A stretch of 6,178 nucleotides of DNA, from positions 1 to 6,178 of the forward strand of contig DAOUYX010000100.1 of assembly GCA_030665925.1 (NCBI GenBank), in the 5' to 3' direction. Made by a program: the position numbers and the translations under genes. Shown here piece by piece: positions 1-5,480 of the stretch (the stretch's first letter is position 1; every line of letters begins with the position of its first letter). The stretch comes from Methanosarcinales archaeon (GTDB lineage: Archaea; Halobacteriota; Syntropharchaeia; Alkanophagales; Methanospirareceae). The notes beneath the pieces are model-generated. The model ran no database searches. It was given only the letters and a program-made list of their open reading frames with translations, and had not been told where the DNA came from.

Positions 1-321
1 GAGGAGTTGCTGGTGAATCTCATCGGAAACAGTATAAAATACCGGGGTGACCAGCCGAGCCCGAAGATAGACATCGGGTATCGTGTAGATAGCGAAAGCG
101 AAGAAACGGTGTTCTTTGTGCGGGATAACGGAATAGGGATATACAAGAGCCAGCACGAGAAGGTGTTCGATTTGTTCTATACGGGGGACAGAAGTGGCAA
201 GGGCACGGGTGCCGGGTTAGCAATCGTGAAACGAATAGTCGAGGTGCACGGGGGTCGTGTATGGATAGAATCGGAGAAAGGCAAGGGGTGCACGGTTTGC
301 TTTACGCTGCCGGTTGTGTGA
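1..321 (+). CDS. Sensor histidine kinase, C-terminal ATPase domain (5' end outside window)
   Basis: The reading frame is open from base 1 and ends at TGA 319-321, giving the last 106 residues of a protein that starts upstream. It is the HATPase_c catalytic domain of a two-component kinase, which binds ATP and phosphorylates a histidine in the missing part. The motifs occur in the expected order: N box (NLIGNSIKY, about residues 6-14), G1 box (RDNGIGI, near 40-46), F box (VFDLFYTGD) and G2 box (GKGTGAGLAIVKRIVE, about 67-82). It ends shortly after the usual final strands (FTLPVV), so the 3' end looks intact. The sensor domains, dimerisation helix and phospho-accepting His are not in the window, so the signal sensed is unknown. 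It is convergent with apbE and separated from rnf, so a role in rnf control is not supported by position alone. Confidence 0.9.
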   Translation, partial: EELLVNLIGNSIKYRGDQPSPKIDIGYRVDSESEETVFFVRDNGIGIYKSQHEKVFDLFYTGDRSGKGTGAGLAIVKRIVEVHGGRVWIESEKGKGCTVCFTLPVV

Positions 322-428
322 AGATGCAGAATACAAGATACAGAACTATGATTTACGACACAGCTTTAATGAACTTGAGCACCCTAATTCTTCATATCTC
401 AGTATAAAGCTATTTGGATTTTCCACCT

Positions 429-1421
429 TTACTGAGCAAATAAATCTGACTTGATTATCTGCTTATCAGAGGAAATGATAAGCCCTTTTACGCCGAGTAC
501 GTCTAAAAGCGCTTTCCCTCTCTCGGGTCCCATTACAAACACCGTTGTGCTAAGTGCATCTGCGTCAGTGCAATTTTTCGTGATTACCGTCACGCTTATG
601 CACTCATCAGCGGAATAACCCGTTTTGGGGTCTATTATATGGTGTACTCGCTTTCCTTCCTCGAAGAAATACCGCTCATAATCGCCTGATGTCGTGACCG
701 ATTCGTTATTAAGCTTTATTATCGTTATACACTCGCTTTTATCCCGTGGGTTTTGTAATGCAACTTCCCAGGGCACACCGTTCTTATCCCCAACTGCCCT
801 CATATCTCCTCCTATGTTCACGAGCGCATGTTTTACCCCCACTTCAATCAACTTTTCAGAAGCACAATCTATCGCATATCCCTTCGCAATTCCACCAAGC
901 GTGATGCTCATTCCTTCTTTATCAAACCTCGCCCTACTTCTATCTTCATCTATGATGAGGTGCTCATACCCTACAAGTTCTCTCACTTCCTCTATCTCTT
1001 CCGGCGTAGGCATCCTATTCTCCTTCTTCACCTTCACCATCCATAAATTCAACAAGGGGTTGCAGGTGATGTCAAAAGAGCCGTTTGACATCCTCGAATA
1101 ATATTCCGCCTTTTTGAGCACGTAAATCGTATCCCGCGAAAGAGCTGTCCAGTTAGTGCCAGCCCTATTAAGAGAAGAGACTTCGCTGCTCTCATTATAC
1201 CGCGACATTAACTCCTCTACCCTTTCTATATCTTCAAAAGCGGCGTCCATCGCAAGATTCGCCCTTGTTGTATTCCCGTCAATTATCGTTATCGTGGCAT
1301 ACGTGCCCATCATCTGCTCCGTTCTTTCGATCTCAGGCGAACCTGCGTATTCAGTTATGCACACGAGCAATACGGCAGTTATAAGCGAGATGATGATTAA
1401 CTCTGCCGTCAGTTTTTTCAT
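429..1421 (-). CDS. apbE: ApbE-family FAD:protein FMN transferase, membrane-anchored or exported
   Basis: This 330-residue protein is of usual length for ApbE, which uses FAD and Mg2+ to attach FMN through a phosphoester bond to a Thr of RnfG/RnfD/NqrB/NqrC-type proteins outside the cytoplasmic membrane. Visible family motifs are MGTYATI (38-44), GGIAKGYAID (176-185), NIGGD (202-206), SGDYERYF (245-252), HIIDPKTG (261-268) and DADALSTT (286-293, the metal-binding region). Residues 8-20 are strongly hydrophobic after a KK start, so a signal peptide or N-terminal anchor is likely. C21 follows, but LLVC is a poor lipobox. The ATG at 1419-1421 is chosen because it puts this segment at the N-terminus. 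No Shine-Dalgarno is seen before it. The gene diverges from rnfC across about 60 bp, and RnfG in the same window carries an ApbE target motif, so Rnf flavinylation is the likely job (inference from context). Confidence 0.95.
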   Translation of the reverse strand: MKKLTAELIIISLITAVLLVCITEYAGSPEIERTEQMMGTYATITIIDGNTTRANLAMDAAFEDIERVEELMSRYNESSEVSSLNRAGTNWTALSRDTIYVLKKAEYYSRMSNGSFDITCNPLLNLWMVKVKKENRMPTPEEIEEVRELVGYEHLIIDEDRSRARFDKEGMSITLGGIAKGYAIDCASEKLIEVGVKHALVNIGGDMRAVGDKNGVPWEVALQNPRDKSECITIIKLNNESVTTSGDYERYFFEEGKRVHHIIDPKTGYSADECISVTVITKNCTDADALSTTVFVMGPERGKALLDVLGVKGLIISSDKQIIKSDLFAQ

Positions 1422-1441
1422 GGTAAGATAGAAATAAAAAG

Positions 1442-1458
1442 GGAAAGAAGTTTATTTA
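1442..1458 (+). promoter_or_regulatory. Predicted archaeal BRE/TATA promoter of the rnf operon
   Basis: A purine-rich stretch (GGAAAGAAG, 1442-1450) lies directly before TTTATTTA (1451-1458), which resembles an archaeal BRE plus TATA box. The TATA centre is about 26 nt before the ATG at 1481. Archaeal transcription usually starts 22-27 nt downstream of the TATA centre, so the start would fall at or next to the rnfC start codon, giving a leaderless mRNA. The absence of a Shine-Dalgarno before rnfC agrees with this. It is a prediction from spacing and composition only. Confidence 0.55.
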
Positions 1459-1460
1459 AG
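1453..1460 (-). promoter_or_regulatory. Possible TATA box for apbE, overlapping the rnf TATA box
   Basis: Read on the minus strand these bases are CTTAAATA, a plausible TATA-like element. Its centre is about 35 nt before the apbE ATG, predicting a transcription start near 1430 and a leader of only about 8 nt. No good purine-rich BRE lies upstream of it on this strand, so it looks weaker than the rnf promoter. A second T-rich stretch (TTTTTATTTC, 1431-1440 on the minus strand) is too close to the start codon to act as the TATA box. Confidence 0.3.
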
Positions 1461-1485
1461 AACATCTAACAAATGGTTTGATGTT
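1461..1485. repeat. Imperfect inverted repeat over the rnfC start, candidate operator
   Basis: AACATC (1461-1466) and GATGTT (1480-1485) are exact reverse complements separated by 13 nt. An inner CAAA (1470-1473) and TTTG (1477-1480) also pair, with a slightly shifted centre. The site lies between the TATA box and the rnfC start codon, where a bound repressor would block transcription. In DNA this AT-rich it could arise by chance, and no regulator is identified. Confidence 0.3.
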
Positions 1486-2791
1486 GAAGTTCAATAGGTT
1501 TCGCGGTGGGATACATCCACCGGATTCAAAAATAACTGCGGGGAAACCGATTGAAAAAGCTAAATTACCTGCCAGTGTAATTATTCTGCTTCACCAGCAT
1601 GTCGGAGCGCCTTGCAAACCTTTAGTGAAAGAAGGTGAGGAAGTAAAAGCAGGTCAGAAGATAGGAGATTCTGATTCTTTTGTTTCTGCGCCCGTTCATT
1701 CCAGCATCTCCGGAGTTGTCAGAGAGATCAGCACACAGCTATTATCCCCTATTGGCAGAGAGGTTCCTGGCATAATTATTGAATCCGATGGAAGGGATGA
1801 AAGTGCGAAAATGGAAGCTATTGCCCCTGCGACTGCGTCAAAACGTGAAATCTTAGCAAGGATAAGAGAAGCAGGAATAGTGGGTCTTGGAGGTGCGGCA
1901 TTTCCTACTTCTGTAAAACTCAGTCCACCAGAAGGGAAAGAGATAGACACAGTCATTTTAAACGGTTCGGAATGCGAACCGTACATAACCGCAGACCATC
2001 GTTTGATGGTGGAACAGCCTGATAAGGTCGTGAAGGGGATGAACGTTATCATGAACGTGCTCGATGTGGATAAAGGTTTCATAGGAATCGAGGACAATAA
2101 AAAAGATGCAATAAGAAGGATGAGAGAAGCAGTGGAAAGAGAAGGTGATAAGAGAATAGAGGTTCTTTCGTTGAAGACGAAATACCCACAGGGGGAAGCA
2201 GGAAGTCTTATCAAGACGATATTAAATCGAGAGACACCTTCTGGTAGCCATTCTTATGATATAGGTGTGTTAGTTCAGAATGTAGCGACAGCAAAGGCGA
2301 TACATGATGCGGTTTTTGAGGGAGTGCCACTTATAGAGCGGGTTGTAACGGTCACCGGAGATGTAAAAGAGCCTAAAAATCTGTTAACGAGAATTGGCAC
2401 ACCCTTTTATGATTTAATAAAAGAATGCGGTGGATCTAAAGGTGATGTGGGAAAGATCGTATGCGGCGGTTCGATGCTGGGCGTTGCAGAATTCGAAAAT
2501 GTCCCGACAATTAAGAGCACCGGTTGTATCCTCGTGCTTGATAGAGAGAAATCGAGAATCCCTGAGGAAAGGGCTTGTGTAAGATGTGGGATATGTGTTT
2601 CTGTCTGTCCAACCGGACTTATGCCAACGATTCTTGAAAAACTAGCACGCGAGAGAAGGTTTGAAGAGTGTATGGATTATCATATCCTTGACTGCATGGA
2701 ATGCGGAAGCTGCACCTATGTGTGCCCCTCAAAGATACCCATTGTTCAGCTCATCAGGTATGGAAAAGAAGAGATAAAGAGGAGGGAGTGA
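1481..2791 (+). CDS. rnfC: Rnf complex subunit RnfC (iron-sulfur, NADH-type module)
   Basis: RnfC is the peripheral cytoplasmic subunit that, in bacteria, exchanges electrons with NAD(H). This 436-residue protein has, in order, the conserved start FRGGIHPP (7-14), a lipoyl-like barrel region with PLVKEGEEVKAGQ, the Nuo51-like flavin/nucleotide region with GLGGAAFPT (135-143) and NGSECEPY (161-168), an SLBB-type region, and two four-Cys motifs (C366-C369-C372-C376P and C405-C408-C411-C415P) for two [4Fe-4S] clusters. It lacks the long C-terminal repeat extension of E. coli RsxC and matches the short form of anaerobes. ATG 1481 is preferred to the in-frame TTG at 1478 because the family starts close to the GGIHPP motif and the promoter spacing fits. 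There is no Shine-Dalgarno, so the message is probably leaderless. It is the first gene of the rnf operon. Whether NADH is the real partner here cannot be read from the sequence. Confidence 0.96.
   Translation: MLKFNRFRGGIHPPDSKITAGKPIEKAKLPASVIILLHQHVGAPCKPLVKEGEEVKAGQKIGDSDSFVSAPVHSSISGVVREISTQLLSPIGREVPGIIIESDGRDESAKMEAIAPATASKREILARIREAGIVGLGGAAFPTSVKLSPPEGKEIDTVILNGSECEPYITADHRLMVEQPDKVVKGMNVIMNVLDVDKGFIGIEDNKKDAIRRMREAVEREGDKRIEVLSLKTKYPQGEAGSLIKTILNRETPSGSHSYDIGVLVQNVATAKAIHDAVFEGVPLIERVVTVTGDVKEPKNLLTRIGTPFYDLIKECGGSKGDVGKIVCGGSMLGVAEFENVPTIKSTGCILVLDREKSRIPEERACVRCGICVSVCPTGLMPTILEKLARERRFEECMDYHILDCMECGSCTYVCPSKIPIVQLIRYGKEEIKRRE
2780..2788 (+). promoter_or_regulatory. Ribosome binding site that sets the rnfD start
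   Basis: AGGAGGGAG lies inside the 3' end of rnfC, 11-14 nt before ATG 2800 depending on alignment. A GTG at 2788-2790, in the same frame and overlapping the rnfC stop as GTGA, is almost on top of this site and so is too close to use it well. The site therefore favours ATG 2800. Confidence 0.6.
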
Positions 2792-2799
2792 GAATAAAA

Positions 2800-3750
2800 A
2801 TGCCCGAGTTAATTGTATCACCTTCCCCACACATAAGAAACGAGGTCTCAATTGAAAAGATAATGTATTCTGTGATTATTGCTCTTATTCCCACAACTGC
2901 ATGCGGCGTATATTTCTTCGGAGTTCACGCCTTATATGTCATTATCACCTGCATCCTTTCCGCACTATTTACCGAGTATGTTGCATTGCGACTGATGGGT
3001 AGGAAATTTGTGATGGATGGGAGTGCAGTGATCACGGGTCTTTTGCTCGCTTTGTGTCTCCCGCCGGGGCTTCCACTATGGATGGCAGCAATCGGAGCCG
3101 CTTTTGCCATTGCTTTCGCCAAATGTGCGTTCGGCGGTCTTGGGCATAACATATTCAATCCGGCATTGATCGGAAGGGCTTTTTTAACGGCTTCGTGGCC
3201 TGTGGCGATGACCACGTGGACTAAGCCTCTCACTTACGATGCGATTACCACCGCAACGCCACTTGGATTATGGAAGATGCAGCATATCGCCACTCCTTCT
3301 ATAAACCTCGCACTTGGAAATGTTAGTGGGTGCATTGGAGAGACAAGCGCAATAGCAATTCTTATAGGTGGAGTATTCTTGATTGCGAAAAGATACACTG
3401 ACTGGAGGACACCTCTTTCCTACATCGGAACGGTTGCGGTTTTGGCTTTTGTGCTTGGACAGGACCCGATATTTCATATCCTTGCAGGGGGCTTATTCCT
3501 CGGCGCTTTTTTCATGGCTACTGAGTATGTCACCACGCCGATAACAAGTAAAGGTCGTATTATATTTGGCGTGGGAGCAGGGATAATCGTGGTGGTGATA
3601 AGATTGATTGGCGGGTATCCAGAGGGCGTATGTTTCTCGATACTATTGATGAATGCTTTTACGCCTTTGATTGACCGACATGTGAGACCACGGGTATACG
3701 GAGTGAAAAGGAAAAGTTTTTTTGTCTCTTCGGCTAATAAGGGAGATTGA
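2800..3750 (+). CDS. rnfD: Rnf complex membrane subunit RnfD (NqrB/RnfD family)
   Basis: RnfD is an integral membrane subunit that normally carries covalent FMN and takes part in transmembrane electron flow coupled to ion transport. The 316-residue product starts with the typical VSPSPHIR segment (6-13) and has about eight to ten hydrophobic segments. Conserved blocks are MDGSAVITGLLLALCLPPG (72-90), FGGLGHNIFNPALIGRAFL (111-129), ILAGGLFLGAFFMATEYVTT (227-246) and GGYPEGVCFSILLMNAFTP (271-289). The expected flavin-attachment site is DAITTATPLG (147-156), with T153 the candidate FMN-Thr. The Gly of the usual S/T-G-A-T motif is a Thr here. The longer reading frame extends upstream into rnfC, but ATG 2800 fits the family N-terminus, 8 nt after the rnfC stop; GTG 2788 is the alternative. 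It is translated as part of the tightly spaced rnf operon. Confidence 0.95.
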   Translation: MPELIVSPSPHIRNEVSIEKIMYSVIIALIPTTACGVYFFGVHALYVIITCILSALFTEYVALRLMGRKFVMDGSAVITGLLLALCLPPGLPLWMAAIGAAFAIAFAKCAFGGLGHNIFNPALIGRAFLTASWPVAMTTWTKPLTYDAITTATPLGLWKMQHIATPSINLALGNVSGCIGETSAIAILIGGVFLIAKRYTDWRTPLSYIGTVAVLAFVLGQDPIFHILAGGLFLGAFFMATEYVTTPITSKGRIIFGVGAGIIVVVIRLIGGYPEGVCFSILLMNAFTPLIDRHVRPRVYGVKRKSFFVSSANKGD

Positions 3751-3753
3751 GAA

Positions 3754-4278
3754 ATGGGGGAAGAATTGAAACGGATAGTAGGAATCGCAATTCCATTGAT
3801 AATTATCTGTATCATATCTGGTGCTGCACTTACTGCCTCCTATGACCTGACAAAGGGAAGGATAGAGGCGGTGGAGCAACAAAGAATAAATGAATCGCTC
3901 TCGATTATCTTCCCAGGTGCGAGCTTTACTGAAACGGACGATTATTATAGTGCAACGGTGAGTGGTGAGGAGATAGGATATGCTTTTATTGCCGAGGGAA
4001 AGGGGTATAGTGGCACTATTAAAACGATGGTTGGCATGTATAAAAACGGCACGATCAGCGGTGTTAATATTATCAGCCAGTCAGAAACACCCGGGCTTGG
4101 GACACGGATAGCAGAACCTGATTTCACGAATCAGTTCAGCGGTAAGCGAATAGAGGATGTAAGATTAAGAGGGGATGGAGGCGTTATAGATGCGATCACT
4201 GGCGCAACCATAAGTTCTCATGCGATAACGGATATAGTTCGTGAACGAGCGGAGGTGGTGATGAATGAAACTCGATGA
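3754..4278 (+). CDS. rnfG: Rnf complex subunit RnfG, covalent FMN protein
   Basis: RnfG is a flavoprotein held by one N-terminal helix, with its FMN domain on the outer face of the membrane. This copy has 174 residues, slightly short for the family. A hydrophobic helix spans about 8-28, a polar linker follows, and the FMN-binding domain covers roughly 73-168. Within it are the conserved ETPGLGTRI (111-119) and the ApbE target motif DAITGATISS (146-155), in which T152 is the predicted FMN attachment residue. The acceptor gene apbE product is encoded close by, which supports a flavinylated product. A GGGAG site at 3741-3745 lies 8 nt before the ATG, and the gene starts 3 nt after the rnfD stop. 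Its end overlaps rnfE by 14 nt. Confidence 0.96.
   Translation: MGEELKRIVGIAIPLIIICIISGAALTASYDLTKGRIEAVEQQRINESLSIIFPGASFTETDDYYSATVSGEEIGYAFIAEGKGYSGTIKTMVGMYKNGTISGVNIISQSETPGLGTRIAEPDFTNQFSGKRIEDVRLRGDGGVIDAITGATISSHAITDIVRERAEVVMNETR
4251..4260 (+). promoter_or_regulatory. Strong ribosome binding site for rnfE inside rnfG
   Basis: GGAGGTGGTG is nearly the full complement of the archaeal/bacterial 16S rRNA tail. Its core lies about 8 nt before ATG 4265. It sits within the rnfG coding sequence, supporting the choice of ATG 4265 and so the 14-nt overlap of the two genes. Confidence 0.75.
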
Positions 4279-4870
4279 ACTCACAAAGGGAGTGTTTAAG
4301 CAAAATCCGATATTTTATCTCATGCTTGGACTATGTCCCGTGCTTGCGGTAAGCACGCGGGTAGATAATGCTTTGGGCATGGGTCTTTGCGTCTTTTTTG
4401 TGCTGGTGGGGTCAAACGTTATCATCTCTATCTTCAAGCATAGGATTCCTTCTCAGGTAAGGATTCCCTGTTTTATCGTGGTTATCGCCTCTTTCGTTAC
4501 CATCGTTGACCTGCTTATGCACGGCTATGCGCCCGAACTTCACGAACGTCTCGGAATATACCTCCCGCTGATAGTGGTGAATTGTATCATATTGGGAAGG
4601 GCAGAGGCGTTTGCATCCAGGAAGTCCGTTTTCCACTCTTTCTTAGATGGGGTTGGAATGAGCATCGGTTTTATGCTTGGGATAGTGGGCATTGCAATAT
4701 GCAGAGAGGCTTTAAGCACGGGAAAGATTGCTATATTTGATTGTACTATCGTCCCAACCTTTACACAATCCCCCTCTGTGATGATGACCCTGCCGCCAGG
4801 AGCTTTTCTTACGATTGGAATTATCATGGCTTTGATCAACTATAAGAATATAAGAAAGGAGGGGAGGTAG
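4265..4870 (+). CDS. rnfE: Rnf complex membrane subunit RnfE
   Basis: RnfE is one of two related membrane subunits (with RnfA) that together hold an iron-sulfur centre within the membrane and carry electrons across it. The 201-residue protein has about six hydrophobic segments (near 16-32, 36-57, 67-86, 96-112, 127-146 and 174-192). The centre ligands are visible: C24 in LGLCPVLAVS and C107 in LPLIVVNCIILGRAEAFAS. The family C-terminal block LPPGAFLTIGIIMALIN is present. Other cysteines (C42, C69, C141, C155) are not known ligands of the family. The start is set by the GGAGGTG site in rnfG, and the 14-nt overlap suggests translational coupling to rnfG. Length and motifs are normal, with no sign of damage. 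NqrD is the Na+-NQR counterpart, but the Rnf neighbours make RnfE the right name. Confidence 0.95.
   Translation: MKLDELTKGVFKQNPIFYLMLGLCPVLAVSTRVDNALGMGLCVFFVLVGSNVIISIFKHRIPSQVRIPCFIVVIASFVTIVDLLMHGYAPELHERLGIYLPLIVVNCIILGRAEAFASRKSVFHSFLDGVGMSIGFMLGIVGIAICREALSTGKIAIFDCTIVPTFTQSPSVMMTLPPGAFLTIGIIMALINYKNIRKEGR
4863..4868 (+). promoter_or_regulatory. Ribosome binding site of rnfA
   Basis: GGAGGT lies at the very end of rnfE, 11 nt before ATG 4880, with a second GGAGG just upstream (4858-4862). It supports ATG 4880 as the rnfA start. Confidence 0.65.
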
Positions 4871-4879
4871 CGAAGAGAA

Positions 4880-5458
4880 ATGGAGAACTTGCTCGTTATC
4901 GCCGTAGGAGCGATATTTGTGAATAATTTTGTCCTGTCCAGATTCCTTGGTTTATGCCCCTTCTTCGGCGTATCAAGAAAGACGAGCGGTGCAATTGGAA
5001 TGGGGTTAGCGGTGATCATCGTGATGACCTGTGCGTCCGCGATTACATGGCCCATTTATACTTACCTACTAAGTACATTCAACATAGAATTTATGGAAAT
5101 CGTAACTTTCATACTGGTTATCGCAACCTTTGTGCAGCTAGTAGAGATGGTAATAAGGAAATATCAGCCCGATTTGTACGGTGTACTGGGCATATATTTG
5201 CCGCTTATCACTACTAATTGCGCGGTGATGGGGGTTGCTTTACTTAATGTGGAAGAGGGCTATTCCTTTATTGGAAGCGTGGTGGATGGATTTTCAGCGG
5301 GAATCGGGTTTACGCTTGCATTGCTCTTGATGTCAGGAATAAGAGAGCGGCTTGAATTTGCTAATGTACCGAAATCATTTCAGGATTTGCCAATCGCATT
5401 TGTCTCCGCTGCACTGTTAGCGCTCGCTTTTATGGCTTTTAGCGGGATGAGATTGTAA
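4880..5458 (+). CDS. rnfA: Rnf complex membrane subunit RnfA
   Basis: RnfA is the membrane partner and paralogue of RnfE; the two lie in opposite orientations and share the membrane iron-sulfur centre. The 192-residue length is typical. Conserved features are the start VNNFVLSRFLGLCPFFGVS (14-32) with ligand C26, and GIYLPLITTNCAVMGVAL (104-121) with ligand C114, each matching the Cys positions of RnfE. Further blocks are SVVDGFSAGIGFTLALLL and the segment GIRERLEFANVPKSFQ before the last helix. About six membrane segments are visible, near 3-25, 36-58, 71-90, 99-120, 129-150 and 170-189. C51 is an extra cysteine inside the second helix. The gene starts 9 nt after the rnfE stop. NqrE is the Na+-NQR counterpart, but context rules for RnfA. 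Confidence 0.96.
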   Translation: MENLLVIAVGAIFVNNFVLSRFLGLCPFFGVSRKTSGAIGMGLAVIIVMTCASAITWPIYTYLLSTFNIEFMEIVTFILVIATFVQLVEMVIRKYQPDLYGVLGIYLPLITTNCAVMGVALLNVEEGYSFIGSVVDGFSAGIGFTLALLLMSGIRERLEFANVPKSFQDLPIAFVSAALLALAFMAFSGMRL

Positions 5459-5480
5459 TGTAATATCGTAACAGAATAGG

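Noticed and set aside
322..345. Imperfect direct repeat AGATGCAGAA / AGATACAGAA, 14 nt apart, just after the kinase stop.
   Set aside because: Only two short copies with one mismatch in a low-complexity stretch; no sign of an array or a transposon end.
362..411. Inverted repeat AGCTTTA (362-368) and TAAAGCT (405-411) between the convergent kinase and apbE genes, as a possible terminator.
   Set aside because: The arms are 7 bp with a 36-nt spacer and no T-run follows on either strand; likely chance.
694..1101. Open frame of 135 codons on the plus strand inside apbE.
   Set aside because: It is antisense to a gene with clear ApbE motifs and has no recognisable domain or ribosome site.
1696..2214. 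Open frame of 172 codons on the minus strand inside rnfC.
   Set aside because: It is the antisense shadow of conserved RnfC sequence, with Ser/Pro/Ile-rich composition typical of such shadows.
2701..2799. Upstream extension of the rnfD frame into rnfC, adding 33 residues.
   Set aside because: It overlaps the conserved second Cys motif of RnfC, gives a non-family N-terminus, and the ribosome site favours ATG 2800.
3754..5458. Possible Na+-NQR (nqrCDE) rather than Rnf identity of these subunits.
   Set aside because: The presence of RnfB with polyferredoxin motifs and RnfC, and the absence of NqrA and NqrF, point to Rnf.
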